Source: Flavobacterium macacae
GTDB taxonomy: Bacteria; Bacteroidota; Bacteroidia; Flavobacteriales; Flavobacteriaceae
DNA: 64,000 nt
Direction: 5' to 3'
Assembly (NCBI RefSeq): GCF_003865365.1
Contig: NZ_RQVR01000010.1
Span: 98,672-162,671 of the forward strand
A program made the translations under genes and the position numbers. The notes under the pieces were generated by a model. It saw nothing but the letters and a program-made list of their open reading frames with translations. It was not told where the DNA came from and did no database searches. Positions 16,774 to 25,934 of this stretch are shown in pieces. Each line of letters begins with the position of its first letter. Positions within the stretch are counted from its first letter, which is position 1.

Positions 16774-17133
16774 TTAATGAGGCATAATATTTAATTTGCT
16801 GGTGTTGTCGATGTCTGCGGAAATCAGATGATCAATTCTCTTGTTGATTTCAGGTCTGCCCTGGACACCTGTGAACTGATCTACCACGGCGCCATTTTTC
16901 ATCAGGTAAACGGCCGGGATGCTCCTAACGCCAAACTTTGCCGCCAGCTCTGGATTTTGGTCCACATTGACCTTTGCCACCACGATATGCTCGGCATAGT
17001 CGGTTTCTACGGCTTCCAGTACAGGCAGTAACGCCCTGCAAGGACCGCACCAGTCTGCATAAAAGTCAAGGACTACCGGTTTTTCGCCGGCAATAATTTG
17101 TTCAAATTCTGTGTTGTTGCTAATTGCTTTCAT
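16774..17133 (-). CDS. Cytosolic thioredoxin (copy 2)
   Basis: 119 residues with DFYADWCGPC (Cys29, Cys32) and RSIPAVYLMKNG. No signal peptide. It has its own ECF-type promoter (17199-17228) and is followed by msrA, its probable client. It differs enough from the copy at 7117 not to be a recent duplicate. Confidence 0.95.
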   Translation of the reverse strand: MKAISNNTEFEQIIAGEKPVVLDFYADWCGPCRALLPVLEAVETDYAEHIVVAKVNVDQNPELAAKFGVRSIPAVYLMKNGAVVDQFTGVQGRPEINKRIDHLISADIDNTSKLNIMPH

Positions 17134-17198
17134 AATAAAATGTTTTTAATAGGTTGTTTAAAGAGGAATGACAGCTACGCTTTCTTCGTCTTTAAAGG

Positions 17199-17228
17199 CT
17201 TAGTATAAAAAATGAACAGTTCCTTACA
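17199..17228 (-). promoter_or_regulatory. ECF-type promoter upstream of thioredoxin copy 2
   Basis: Minus strand TGTAAGG (17222-17228), 16-bp spacer, TACTAAG (17199-17205). About 65 bp upstream of the start at 17133. Confidence 0.72.
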
Positions 17229-17786
17229 GATTATTTTTAATTTTTATTTAAAAGGAAGTATCTAGCGGAACTGCTATCGGATGTTTCGATGCAATTCATC
17301 AGTCCGCCCTTGCTGATGTTTCGTTTCGACGATAGCTGTACCGTTATATAATCATCTATCTTTCAGAAAGATACTGGTTATCTCCTAACTGATATGGCAT
17401 TGGGAGATCTTCTACCAAGAATTGAGAAAATATCGGAAACGATGCATGAGGTGCTCATTGATAAGATTGCGTCGCCGGGAAAGGATGGGTCCCGGGCATA
17501 CGCTGTCGCAATTTTAGCCGGCGGCTTTCGGCAAAATGTATGTAGGATAGGAAATGATGGTAATATCGAAGCCATGACCTGGATGTTACCTTTATTTTTG
17601 TAGCGTTTTTGTGAAGATGAATATTGATTTACCCTTTGCCATGCACGCGCACTTTATGCTGACAATATCAACGTTTGTCCCAGCGGCGGTAAAGTGTGAC
17701 TGTAGGGGCACTGCTGTCGTCCTGGCAGCAGAACGCTCATCGGGGCCGGAATTTCTCCTAGGTTTTTAAAATGTGACGAAAGCAGT
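17229..17786. other. Intergenic stretch, no supported gene
   Basis: About 560 bp after the DUF427 stop and before the thioredoxin promoter. Short ORFs of about 65 codons overlap on both strands (17378-17603) without resemblance to a family. No T-tracted terminator was found. Confidence 0.5.
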
Positions 17787-18074
17787 CTAAAGATCGTGCG
17801 ATATCCTTATGCCTTTCCAAAAGGCTACATAGCCTTCTATCGCTTTGGCATATTCCGAAACTTCCGGATAGCACCATGCAGCATCGTCCCTGAACTCACC
17901 GTGGACTTCAATATTATAATATTGTGCAACCCCCTTCTCGTCGCAAACCGAACTTCGCTTGCTTGGCTTGAAATATTTTTCAACTATTCCACTCCTTGGG
18001 AAATAGGTATTTCCCTCAAACGAGACAGTCTTGTCGCTTTGCGCAATAATCTGATTGTTAAATACTGCTTTCAT
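17787..18074 (-). CDS. DUF427 family protein (copy 1)
   Basis: 95 residues, a single DUF427 (NTP_transf_9) domain: MKAVFNNQIIAQS, EGNTYFP, a central CDEKGVAQYYNIEV block and AAWCYPEVSEYAKAIEGYVAFWKG. The biochemical role of DUF427 proteins is not established. A second copy lies at 27112-27393 next to egtB. Here it follows ytxJ with a 7-bp gap, so it is probably co-transcribed with selO and ytxJ. Confidence 0.9.
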   Translation of the reverse strand: MKAVFNNQIIAQSDKTVSFEGNTYFPRSGIVEKYFKPSKRSSVCDEKGVAQYYNIEVHGEFRDDAAWCYPEVSEYAKAIEGYVAFWKGIRISHDL

Positions 18075-18081
18075 AGTTTGC

Positions 18082-18438
18082 TCATTTTATAAAATTAGTG
18101 ATCTTCTCTGCTATTTTCTTGGCATCAATGCTGTGATGCGAATCCCTGTAAATAGCTTTACGGTCCACCAGAACAATAATCTGCGGTGATTGGTGTATCA
18201 CTTCCAATCGAGCTGCTATAAAATTTGAAACACCCCTGTGGGAAAGTAGATCCAGATAATTGAAGTCGGCTACATTTTCAATCAGTCCAAAGCCGTCAAT
18301 AAGCCTTTCCTTTGCAAAGGCGCTTATACCGCAACTGACGCTATCCTTGAAAATAATTTGAGCCCTTGCGACCGACTTCTCTATAATATCCAAAACATCG
18401 TTCTCTGTGGTAATGGACTTCCATTTGTTTGTCTCCAT
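18082..18438 (-). CDS. ytxJ: YtxJ-like bacillithiol-associated monothiol protein
   Basis: 118 residues, thioredoxin-like fold with one cysteine in FKDSVSCGIS (Cys36), then FNYLDLLSHRGVSNFIAARLEVIHQSPQIIVL, the recognisable YtxJ pattern. YtxJ proteins are found in organisms with bacillithiol and are thought to act as monothiol bacilliredoxins removing bacillithiol from protein cysteines. It lies between selO (27 bp upstream) and DUF427 (7 bp downstream). It implies the host makes bacillithiol. Confidence 0.85.
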   Translation of the reverse strand: METNKWKSITTENDVLDIIEKSVARAQIIFKDSVSCGISAFAKERLIDGFGLIENVADFNYLDLLSHRGVSNFIAARLEVIHQSPQIIVLVDRKAIYRDSHHSIDAKKIAEKITNFIK

Positions 18439-18465
18439 GGTTGTATTATTTATTATTGGTATATA

Positions 18466-20022
18466 CTAGGAACTGCAGGACAACATGGAGCAGCCAACTT
18501 TGTGCCTTGCCCATTCAGGTCTTTTTGCAAACCATTTCTCGTTTTCTGCCTGTTCGCCATAAGGATTTTTCAATAGGGCGTAAAATTCCTCCATGACGGC
18601 ATAGTCTCCATTCTCCGCCGCATCTATCGCCAATTGGGCCATGTAGTTTCGCAAGACATACTTGGGATTTGTCAGATTCATTCTGGTTTTTCTGACCTTA
18701 TCCGATATGGGCTCACGACCTACTTTTTCCAGGTATATGGTGAACCATCTGATCCAGCCTGCCTTTATCTTGCCACGTATTTCTTCGGGCTTATAAAAGG
18801 CATCGCGGACTTTTTCCAGGGCATCGGCCGCAAGATCGGACTTTGAGACATTGGAAAGATTTCTGTAGAAAATGGTCATGTCGGTTTCGGATGCTTTTAA
18901 TACCGTCTGCAATTCATCGTGCAGCGTATCGTCGTAATTACCTACCAAACCCAGCTTGGCCTGCATCATCTGATGGTACCGTGTGTCAAAACGGCTGTTG
19001 CAATCATCCAATATCTTTTCCATTGCGGGCACGTCCTGAATCAATGGATACAAAGCGTTTCCAAGCTGTACCAGATTCCACAGTGCAATATGTGGCTGGT
19101 TGGCGAAGCGGTACCTTCTTTTGTGTGCATCTGTCGTGTTTGGCGTCCAATCCGGATTAAAATCTTCCATCCAGCCATACGGTCCGTAATCGATCGTCAA
19201 GCCGAGAATTGACATATTGTCTGTATTCATAACACCATGGACAAAACCTACACGTTGCCAATCCAAAACCATTTCCAAGGTTTTGCCGGCCACTTCCTGA
19301 TAGAATTCCAGATATTTTTCTTTTCCTGCAGAACTGATCCCGGTAAAAAAATGTCTGATCGTGTAATCGGCAAGGAGCTTCAGGTTGGTGACATCGTTTC
19401 TTGATGCCAGGATTTGAAAATTCCCAAATCTGATGAAGCTTGGGGCAACCCGGGTAACGATCGCACCCTTTTCATACTCTGGGTTGCCATCGTATAAAAT
19501 ATCCCTGAGAACCTGGTCTCCTGAAAGCACTAATGCAAGAGACCGCGTGGTTGGAACTCCCAAATGATGCATGGCCTCACTGCATAGATGCTCCCTTACC
19601 GATGAGCGCAAAACTGCCAGCCCGTCGGCAGTCCGCGAATAAGGCGTTTCGCCGGCACCTTTTAATTGCACTGCCCAGCTGTTGCCCCCATGCTCCATCT
19701 CGAAAAGATTAATGGCCCTGCCATCACCCAGCTGTCCTGCCCAATTTCCAAACTGATGTCCTCCGTAACACATCGCAAACGGACTGGTTCCCGGATAAAC
19801 TGTCCTTCCAGAAACCAAGCCTAAAAATGCTGCAGAAGATGTATCGTTTTCCAAGCCGAGTTCCTTGGCCAGCTCGTCAGAATAATGCACCAGTTCAGGA
19901 TTAGCCGGCATCCTGGGGCTCACATAGGAATAACAGGCGCCTAGGACTTGGCGTCTTGAGATTGTTTCATCTTGGTCTGCTGGCAATTCTTTAGCAAATG
20001 TATCGTTGATATCCAGTTTCAT
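18466..20022 (-). CDS. selO: SelO/YdiU family protein adenylyltransferase (pseudokinase)
   Basis: 518 residues, full length. Family blocks: GGHQFGNWAGQLGDGRAINL, VQLKGAGETPYSRTADGLAVLRSSVREHL, LGVPTTRSL, NTDNMSILGLTIDYGPYGWMEDF. The C-terminus ends CSMLSCSS, where many SelO proteins carry a selenocysteine or cysteine before SS; here it is Cys. SelO transfers AMP to Ser/Thr/Tyr of target proteins and in E. coli is linked to protein glutathionylation under oxidative stress. Position next to ytxJ suggests a parallel role in bacillithiolation, which is inference. Confidence 0.95.
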   Translation of the reverse strand: MKLDINDTFAKELPADQDETISRRQVLGACYSYVSPRMPANPELVHYSDELAKELGLENDTSSAAFLGLVSGRTVYPGTSPFAMCYGGHQFGNWAGQLGDGRAINLFEMEHGGNSWAVQLKGAGETPYSRTADGLAVLRSSVREHLCSEAMHHLGVPTTRSLALVLSGDQVLRDILYDGNPEYEKGAIVTRVAPSFIRFGNFQILASRNDVTNLKLLADYTIRHFFTGISSAGKEKYLEFYQEVAGKTLEMVLDWQRVGFVHGVMNTDNMSILGLTIDYGPYGWMEDFNPDWTPNTTDAHKRRYRFANQPHIALWNLVQLGNALYPLIQDVPAMEKILDDCNSRFDTRYHQMMQAKLGLVGNYDDTLHDELQTVLKASETDMTIFYRNLSNVSKSDLAADALEKVRDAFYKPEEIRGKIKAGWIRWFTIYLEKVGREPISDKVRKTRMNLTNPKYVLRNYMAQLAIDAAENGDYAVMEEFYALLKNPYGEQAENEKWFAKRPEWARHKVGCSMLSCSS

Positions 20023-20193
20023 TATAGTTGGTTTTAAATTATAGCTGCATTTCAGGCAGGCATGGTACAGATTCCATTATCCAGTGTAACGAATTCCGCA
20101 ATATGGACATGCCCCCCGATACAATTATCATTTGCTGTAACGGGCTTTCCGATCTTTCGACTTCAAATTCCTTTCTCATGAGGTGGTTATCTT

Positions 20194-20469
20194 TTATGCA
20201 AGCAAATGGAGCTTGTTGCTTCTCACAGCAATCGCCCTGATATAGGAGCAAACTGCGATCGCCTTGATTTTATTGTGATGCAGATAATCAAAAGTTTTCT
20301 CGACAAGTTCTTTGCCAATTCCCTTCCCTCTCAAGTGGTCGGGCACCTCGGAGTGTGTCAGATAAAAACAATTGTCCTTTTCCTCGTATTTAATTCTGGC
20401 AAAATCATCGCCGACTTTCATTACAAAGATTTTTAAGTCCGGATAATGTTGTATTTCTGATGTTTCCAT
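20194..20469 (-). CDS. Small GNAT-type N-acetyltransferase (YjdJ-like)
   Basis: 91 residues, a minimal Gcn5-like domain: FYLTHSEVPDHLRGKGIGKELVEKTFDYL with the acetyl-CoA loop RGKGIGKELV, then KAIAVCSYIRAIAVRSN. Proteins of this single-domain type (PF14542) have unknown substrates. It lies 170 bp upstream of selO. Confidence 0.82.
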   Translation of the reverse strand: METSEIQHYPDLKIFVMKVGDDFARIKYEEKDNCFYLTHSEVPDHLRGKGIGKELVEKTFDYLHHNKIKAIAVCSYIRAIAVRSNKLHLLA

Positions 20470-20769
20470 ATTTTATCCTTTTAAGTATATTTTCAAATTA
20501 TTCCACTTCCGGCAGGATTGCCAAGCCGGTTGGGCTGTAATCTGTATGCAACATTCCCATTTTTTTTAGTGAAAGTAATCTCCCAAAGTTTTAACCCTGG
20601 GAGAATACATCAATTAACCTAACCAATTATAAAAAAACTACCCCGCGTGCTCAAGATGTACCATCGCACTATCAGTGGTAAAATTACTCCGGTAATCGCC
20701 TTACTGCTTTGACTGTAGATCAATTACCCACTGCAACCAATGGCAGTAGCACTGAATCAAGATGATATC
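20470..20769. other. Intergenic stretch with one imperfect hairpin
   Basis: About 300 bp with no gene. TCTCCCA at 20579-20585 pairs with TGGGAGA at 20598-20604, downstream of the msrA at 20770, and may stop that transcript, though a T-run is missing on the minus strand. No ECF-type site seen. Confidence 0.4.
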
Positions 20770-21309
20770 TTATTCGTTTTCTTTTAATCGGTCCGCAAAC
20801 ATTTCTCTCAGCTTCCCTACCTTTGGAGTGATCACTGCTTTGCAGTATCCTGCATTGCTGTTTTTCCTGTAATAGTCTTGGTGATGCGTTTCCGCAGTAT
20901 AAAAGATTCCGAGCGGGCTAAGCTCCGTTATTACCTTATTATCGAAACTTGGGTTGATAAGTGCCAATACTTCTTCTGCTGCCGCTTTCTGGCCTGCATC
21001 ATGATAGTATATCACCGATCGGTACTGCATTCCATAGTCACCTCCCTGCCTGTTCAATGTTGTTGGATCGTGGGTTACCATAAAAATTGCGAGCAATTCG
21101 TCATAAGCAATGATGCTTGGATCAAAAGTTACCTGGATGACCTCCGCATGGCCTGTATCTCCATTGCGGACGTCTTTGTAGGTTGGGTCGATGGTAATTC
21201 CACCGGTGTAGCCCGAAACCACCTTCACGACGCCTTTAAGTCCTTGTATCACTGCTTCAACACACCAGAAGCAGCCTCCGCCGAATGTGGCTGATTGCAT
21301 TGTTTTCAT
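20770..21309 (-). CDS. msrA: Peptide methionine-S-sulfoxide reductase MsrA (copy 4)
   Basis: 179 residues. Catalytic FGGGCFWCVEA, SGYTGG, MVTHDPTTLNRQGGDYGMQYRSV and FYTAETHHQDYY, and a C-terminal Cys in AGYCKAVI that can resolve. It is the last gene of the msrB-msrA-msrA run (22264 to 20770), with an 18-bp gap to the preceding msrA. Confidence 0.95.
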   Translation of the reverse strand: MKTMQSATFGGGCFWCVEAVIQGLKGVVKVVSGYTGGITIDPTYKDVRNGDTGHAEVIQVTFDPSIIAYDELLAIFMVTHDPTTLNRQGGDYGMQYRSVIYYHDAGQKAAAEEVLALINPSFDNKVITELSPLGIFYTAETHHQDYYRKNSNAGYCKAVITPKVGKLREMFADRLKENE

Positions 21310-21327
21310 ATATATATTCTTTACAAG

Positions 21328-21786
21328 TTAGGCCTCCTTCCTACAACTGCCATGATAATCCTGATGATAATCTTCTGCCGGATAGAATTTCTCCAATGCG
21401 GCTATCTGCGTTGCTATTTTTTTTCCGCCGTTTGCTTCAATTTTTGCGAATACTTTTTTTGTCGCTTCTTCCTGCTCACTATCCCGGTAGAGTACGATAG
21501 ATCTGTATTGTGAGACAGAATCCAGATTGGAACTCGATGTCTTTCCATATTTTGAAATGAACTTTTCCAACAGCAGGCTGTAGGAAATCACCGCTGCGTC
21601 AAATTCTACATTCACGACCTCTGCATGCCCCGTACGCCCTCCGCAGACATCGGTATACGAAGGATCAACAAGATCCCCTCCTGCATAGCCGGAAACCGCG
21701 TCTATCACGCCAGGGATTTCTTGCAGAAATTTTTCAACACCCCAAAAACAGCCTCCCCCAAATGTGGCAAATTGTACATTTTTCAT
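21328..21786 (-). CDS. msrA: Short divergent MsrA (copy 5)
   Basis: 152 residues, shorter than the usual 165-180. It keeps FGGGCFWGVEKF, VSGYAGG, TGHAEVV, QYRSIVLY and FYPAEDYHQDYH. The usual HDPT-x-NxQG-D-G block is replaced by KYGKTSSSNLDSVSQYRS, and the tail after the YHQDY block is only a few residues (GSCRKEA), with a single candidate resolving Cys. It sits between msrB and another msrA in one operon. It is probably active, but substrate preference may differ. Confidence 0.88.
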   Translation of the reverse strand: MKNVQFATFGGGCFWGVEKFLQEIPGVIDAVSGYAGGDLVDPSYTDVCGGRTGHAEVVNVEFDAAVISYSLLLEKFISKYGKTSSSNLDSVSQYRSIVLYRDSEQEEATKKVFAKIEANGGKKIATQIAALEKFYPAEDYHQDYHGSCRKEA

Positions 21787-21811
21787 CTTTACTATTTTTA
21801 ATATTATGCTC

Positions 21812-22264
21812 CTACATTTTCTTTATCGATACCGAATTAATGCAAAACCTTAATTCGCTGCGTTGTGGACCGCTTTGAAAAACATGCCCGAGATGACTGT
21901 CGCAGACATTGCACATCACTTCGATTCTCGCCCTTCCAAACGAGCCGTCCCTTTGATATCTTATCGCATTCTCCTTGATCGGCAGCCTGAAACTTGGCCA
22001 GCCCGTACCGGAATCAAATTTTTCACCCGAATCAAACAATTCATTGTCGCAACAGATACATCCGTATTTTCCTGGCTCATAGCCCGAACAATGTTCGCCA
22101 GAAAATTTAGCCTCTGTCCCCTTTTTCCGTGTGATGTAGAACTCTTGCTCGGACAGTTGCTGCATCCATTCATCGTCCGATTTTTCCACCCTCCTGTCCG
22201 GTATTGGGTTGCCCATATCCGCAAAACCTAATATGTCACTCCAATTGAGCATTTTATTTTCCAT
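21812..22264 (-). CDS. msrB: Peptide methionine-R-sulfoxide reductase MsrB (copy 3)
   Basis: 150 residues; an in-frame ATG at 22252 gives MLNWSDILGFADMGNP, matching the starts of the other cytosolic MsrB copies and possibly the true start. Zinc cysteines CICC and CNVC, GTGWPSF, DSHLGHVF and catalytic RFCINS. First gene of a tight msrB-msrA-msrA operon. A TAAATTTG -7-like element is at about 22290 on the minus strand; no ECF-type site was found here. Confidence 0.94.
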   Translation of the reverse strand: MENKMLNWSDILGFADMGNPIPDRRVEKSDDEWMQQLSEQEFYITRKKGTEAKFSGEHCSGYEPGKYGCICCDNELFDSGEKFDSGTGWPSFRLPIKENAIRYQRDGSFGRARIEVMCNVCDSHLGHVFQSGPQRSELRFCINSVSIKKM

Positions 22265-22494
22265 GATCCCTCTGCTATTTAATTACAGTACAAATTTACT
22301 CCCAAAGTACATTTAATTGCTTATTCAAACTTCCCCAATGCTTGTCAATTATTCCTTAGTCCAACATTCATTTTTTTTAGCCTTTTTAGAAATTTCTTAT
22401 TGCGTCAAAATTTATTTATGGGAGCCTGCCGCCTATATCACTGGAAGATCATCCCCCACTGCGCGCTGCATTGGAAATGGATTTTATCCCTGCC

Positions 22495-23439
22495 CTAATT
22501 TCTTTGCAAAATGTAATCTGCGAAGAAATTATTGCTATCGGTGATCTTGTGCTCCCACGTAATATCCGTCCTGGACAAGATTTGTTTCACAACATCATCA
22601 TCATACTTCCTTGAAACCTCCAAATGGATCAACTCGTCTTTCGCAAAACTGAATCGGTGCCGGCCTAGTGTCACTGATTGCCTTTGCAAACTTTTTATGT
22701 AGCTTTTGGCAATCCCCACCTCTTCATCATAAATTGGAGCGTGGATAAAGCCAGTCCTTTTAAAATTTGTTCCCAATTCCCTATTCATCCTGTCTAATAA
22801 ATTCAGATTAAATTCTGCGGTGACACCCTGTTGATCGTTGTAGGCGGGCAGGATAATTTCCTTGGCTTTCTTCAAATCGACACCCAGGATAATTTTATCT
22901 CCTACACCTAGGCTGGAGCCAAGCCGGTATATGAATTCGGTCGCCTGGTCGTCTGTCAGGTTTCCAATGTTTGATCCCAAGAAAAGAATTATCTTGGCCG
23001 TACCGTCTTGCTTGAAGTTTTCCAATGCTTTGAAATAATCGCTGTGGCTCGGCTTAATGGCCAATGCTGGAAGTTCAGCATTCAGAAAAGCCGCAATCCC
23101 ATCCAGGGCATCGCTAGAGATGTCAACAGGCAGATACTCAAAATCAAAGTTCCCCTCTACCAGCGCTCTCAACAGATGTACGGTTTTGGTTCCATCTCCT
23201 GCTCCAAGCTCTACCAGGCTGTATCTTTTTTTGCTATCGAGATCCAAGGCAGCAATGATGTCTGCAGTCCTTTTCTGGAAAATCTCCATCTCAGCACGCG
23301 TGAGATAATATTCAGGAAGCTGCGTTATTTTCACAAACAAATCATCCCCCCTCTTATCATAGAAGTACTTCGAAGGCAGCGCTTTGTTTGTGATTCTGCT
23401 CAATCCTTCAATGACATCATTTTTAAATTCTTCCAGCAT
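22495..23439 (-). CDS. egtD: EgtD-like L-histidine N-alpha-methyltransferase
   Basis: 314 residues from ATG 23439; the frame opens further to 23541 but overlaps the preceding gene. Family features: LPSKYFYDKRGDDLFVKIT-LPEYYLTRAE, SAM motif LVELGAGDGTKT, LFLGSNIGN and YNDQQGVTAEFN. EgtD makes hercynine from histidine, the first step of ergothioneine synthesis. EgtB is encoded 2.5 kb upstream on the same strand. EgtC and the EgtE lyase are not visible, so Cys-using EgtB and a lyase elsewhere are needed for a full pathway. It follows DUF6642 and the alpha/beta-OsmC gene. Confidence 0.93.
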   Translation of the reverse strand: MLEEFKNDVIEGLSRITNKALPSKYFYDKRGDDLFVKITQLPEYYLTRAEMEIFQKRTADIIAALDLDSKKRYSLVELGAGDGTKTVHLLRALVEGNFDFEYLPVDISSDALDGIAAFLNAELPALAIKPSHSDYFKALENFKQDGTAKIILFLGSNIGNLTDDQATEFIYRLGSSLGVGDKIILGVDLKKAKEIILPAYNDQQGVTAEFNLNLLDRMNRELGTNFKRTGFIHAPIYDEEVGIAKSYIKSLQRQSVTLGRHRFSFAKDELIHLEVSRKYDDDVVKQILSRTDITWEHKITDSNNFFADYILQRN

Positions 23440-23507
23440 AATTATTTTATAAATATTAGATCCTCTAGTCACAACATGCCAAATTAAAATTTGGCTCGAC
23501 TTCAATA

Positions 23508-24092
23508 TCAATAGTACAATTTGAAATCTAAAAGTATGCATACTGTTCCGTGGCGCTCCGTTAACTCCTGATATACATCATCAATACGATCAAATTCATA
23601 AAATTGGGTAAAGAAATCAAAGTCAAGGCCCGTACTGCTTATGCCATTTAGTTTACCATAACCCGAAATTGCCTGTGCTCCTGTTACGTCCAGCAGATAT
23701 CTTGCCTCTTCATCTGTCAGATCCAAAGTCTTGGTATTGGCAAAATGTATCACCTTGCCTCTCATCCTTCCTTCAAAAAGCTCGGCAATTTCCTGAAGGC
23801 TGTAGCTGTAGTCATTGATAACTATGTTGTTTCCTTCGCCTTCTAGCACAAAATAGATAATATCGTAACTTTTAAAGTTATCATCGCTTCTTGTCAGTTC
23901 ACTTATGCTTTCTTCCAGTCCCTCAATAGAATCGCATGACTTATAAATGCTGGTAATATCTTTTGCCAGTGCCAATTTTTCCAAATTGGCAAGGACTTCC
24001 GTTTTCTGTCCAATTTCAGAGTCTGGTACCTTTTCCAGACAATAGATAAAATTTTCTGGCATCATTGGATATGAATTTGAGTTTTCCGACAC
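23508..24092 (-). CDS. DUF6642-like protein
   Basis: 194 residues. The pattern NFIYCLEKV near the N-terminus, a central IIYFVLEGEGNNIVINDYSYSLQEIAELFEGRM and a GKVIHFANTKTL-D block resemble DUF6642 proteins of Bacteroidota, whose function is unknown. It starts 1 bp after the alpha/beta hydrolase-OsmC stop, so translation is probably coupled, and egtD follows. A CHAT-like or caspase-like fold is a possibility I cannot test here. Confidence 0.6.
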   Translation of the reverse strand: MSENSNSYPMMPENFIYCLEKVPDSEIGQKTEVLANLEKLALAKDITSIYKSCDSIEGLEESISELTRSDDNFKSYDIIYFVLEGEGNNIVINDYSYSLQEIAELFEGRMRGKVIHFANTKTLDLTDEEARYLLDVTGAQAISGYGKLNGISSTGLDFDFFTQFYEFDRIDDVYQELTERHGTVCILLDFKLYY

Positions 24093-24093
24093 T

Positions 24094-25314
24094 TTAGATT
24101 AATTTCGTTTCAAAGTACACTTTGTTCGCCACCGTTTTGTGCACCGGACATTTTGACGCAATTTCTTTCAACTTTTCCCTTTGCTCCTCCGACAGGTTGC
24201 CTATGAGTTTGATTTTTTTGTAAATGTGGTCCAACTGTCCCATTTCTTCAATATCCAGTTTTAACTCTGCCGAATGTTTTTTGGAATAGCTCAAGTAGAC
24301 AAAAACCTCCTTCAAATCCCATTGCTTTCTTTGGGCATACAATTTTAATGTCAGCACGGTGCAGGAACCAATCGCCGCATTTAGCAGTTCGTAAGGTGAT
24401 AGCCCCAGGCCGTCGCCGCCAGCTTCGACAGGCTCATCGCCATAGATATGATGCGTTTTGGTATATATGTGGTTTGTGAAGGGAACGACGGTTTCGTGAT
24501 ATACCAGCACCTGTTCTCCCTCAGTATCCTTTACCTCATTTCCTGCTTTCTTGATTTCAACATAACGCTTAACCCAACTTGAAATAACCTCTGCTACATA
24601 GAAGGCATCTTTCTTATAGGTTATCAGATGGTCGGCACCATCAAGGCTGATAAAACTCTTTGGATGATGTGCCTTATGGTATAAGGCTGCTGCATTTTCA
24701 ATGCCTACTATTGAATCCTGGGGAGAATGCATCAGCAGCAATGGCCTGTGCAATATTTTCACCTCATCTTCCAGATTGTGGGCTTCCAGGTCATCAAGAA
24801 ATTGTTTTTTTATTTTAAAAGGCCTTCCCCCGATTGACAGGACAGCCTCGCCCTTTTTATTAATGGTGTCATCCAAACCTTGAAAATGTCTGGTTATATG
24901 TTTTACGTAAGATGGCGCGGCAATGGCAACCACCGCCCGGATATTCGATAATGAGTTTGCAGCAATGATGACTGCCGCGCCACCAAGAGAATGTCCGATC
25001 AATATGGTTGGTGCAATATAATTTTCACTTAGAAATTCATTGACAGCTATAATGTCAGAAACGTTATTGGAAAAAGTAGTTTCGCTAAAGTCTCCATCGC
25101 TATGCCCAAGTCCGGTAAAATCAAAATTTAAAACACTTATCCCATGGCTGGTTAGTTCCGATGAGATGTTCCTAACTACAGCCAGACTCGACGAGCAGGT
25201 GAAACAATGTGCAAAAATGGCGATGCTGTTGATTTCTCCGTTCACCGGAGTTATTAAGTGGGCAGCTAAAGATTCCCCGTTTTTGTTTTTTATTGGTAAT
25301 TCTGTTTTTTTCAT
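24094..25314 (-). CDS. Alpha/beta hydrolase-OsmC fusion protein
   Basis: 406 residues with two domains. Residues ~1-250 are an alpha/beta hydrolase with nucleophile elbow [17 protein letters not shown] and an [16 protein letters not shown] acid region ending in a DGADHL histidine. Residues ~270-406 are OsmC/Ohr-like with the reactive cysteines in [17 protein letters not shown] and CPVHKTVAN. OsmC-type proteins reduce organic hydroperoxides with thiols; the hydrolase may release lipid peroxides or esters first. It is followed by DUF6642 and egtD and preceded at 2 bp by a 73-residue gene. Confidence 0.92.
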   Translation of the reverse strand: MKKTELPIKNKNGESLAAHLITPVNGEINSIAIFAHCFTCSSSLAVVRNISSELTSHGISVLNFDFTGLGHSDGDFSETTFSNNVSDIIAVNEFLSENYIAPTILIGHSLGGAAVIIAANSLSNIRAVVAIAAPSYVKHITRHFQGLDDTINKKGEAVLSIGGRPFKIKKQFLDDLEAHNLEDEVKILHRPLLLMHSPQDSIVGIENAAALYHKAHHPKSFISLDGADHLITYKKDAFYVAEVISSWVKRYVEIKKAGNEVKDTEGEQVLVYHETVVPFTNHIYTKTHHIYGDEPVEAGGDGLGLSPYELLNAAIGSCTVLTLKLYAQRKQWDLKEVFVYLSYSKKHSAELKLDIEEMGQLDHIYKKIKLIGNLSEEQREKLKEIASKCPVHKTVANKVYFETKLI

Positions 25315-25316
25315 AT

Positions 25317-25538
25317 TTAAAATAAATAATATCCTTTAATACCATATTCCTGTGAACTTACAGCTCTGATTTTTTTAATTACTCCATCCTCGGTAAAGCC
25401 TGTTTCTTGGTCAACGTCGAAGGATGTAAGCATATAAGTATTGCAAGTATTTGAACAGTACAGACAATCCTTATCTAAAGTAAAATTTGTCGTATAGCCT
25501 GCTTCAATTAGCCTTTCTACTACCGATTCTTTCTCCAT
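25317..25538 (-). CDS. Small conserved protein of Bacteroidota (often labelled PRPP synthetase-like)
   Basis: 73 residues: a helical start ([16 protein letters not shown]), a CLYCSNTC cysteine cluster, FDVDQETGF and a C-terminal [14 protein letters not shown]. Short proteins with this pattern are common in Bacteroidota and are sometimes annotated as phosphoribosylpyrophosphate synthetase, although they lack a catalytic domain. The three cysteines might bind metal or sense redox state. First gene of the run to the OsmC fusion. Confidence 0.6.
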   Translation of the reverse strand: MEKESVVERLIEAGYTTNFTLDKDCLYCSNTCNTYMLTSFDVDQETGFTEDGVIKKIRAVSSQEYGIKGYYLF

Positions 25539-25679
25539 TTTTTACATTTGATATTTAAAATTATATAACCTCAAAAAATACAACAAGCTGATTTGACAAT
25601 CGATCTGCGATTGCAGAACAGTTCAATTTGGCTTTAATAAGGTTACTTGTAACACGGGCCAATTTTACCAATAGTAATT

Positions 25680-25916
25680 TTAGCTTTTTTTATCTAAGCC
25701 CAGGTTTCCCTGTTCGTATTCCTGAAGGAGTCTGGCCGCTCTTTCGAAAATCTCCTCCCTAACTTGAAGAATTGCAGTATTAAGCCCACCTGCAGTGATC
25801 ACTGGTTCTATGTTTGACAAAGTTTCGTTTAACAAAAACGCATCAATTTTGTAGTTTGCAAGTAAGTTTTTAATGTTCAATGCCTCCAGATAGGTACCGA
25901 CAAAAATATTTTTCAT
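25680..25916 (-). CDS. DUF2007-like protein
   Basis: 78 residues: KNIFVGTYLEALNIKNLLANYKIDAFLLNET and ILQVREEIFERAARLLQEYE follow the DUF2007 pattern (a GlnB-like ferredoxin fold called a putative signal-transducing protein). It lies 18 bp after the egtB stop and shares its strand. No specific function can be given. Confidence 0.7.
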   Translation of the reverse strand: MKNIFVGTYLEALNIKNLLANYKIDAFLLNETLSNIEPVITAGGLNTAILQVREEIFERAARLLQEYEQGNLGLDKKS

Positions 25917-25934
25917 TGTATTTGTTTTTGTTTA

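Noticed and set aside
17378..17603. Overlapping ORFs of about 65-69 codons
   Set aside because: No family, no neighbours at operon distance, and both strands open over the same bases.
20579..20604. Hairpin after msrA copy 4 as a rho-independent terminator
   Set aside because: The minus-strand transcript has no T-run after the stem, so it is only mentioned in the gap entry.
25642..25653. GTTAC-TT-GTAAC repeat upstream of the small gene before the OsmC fusion
   Set aside because: Short arms, a single copy, and no matching regulator site elsewhere; not enough to call an operator.
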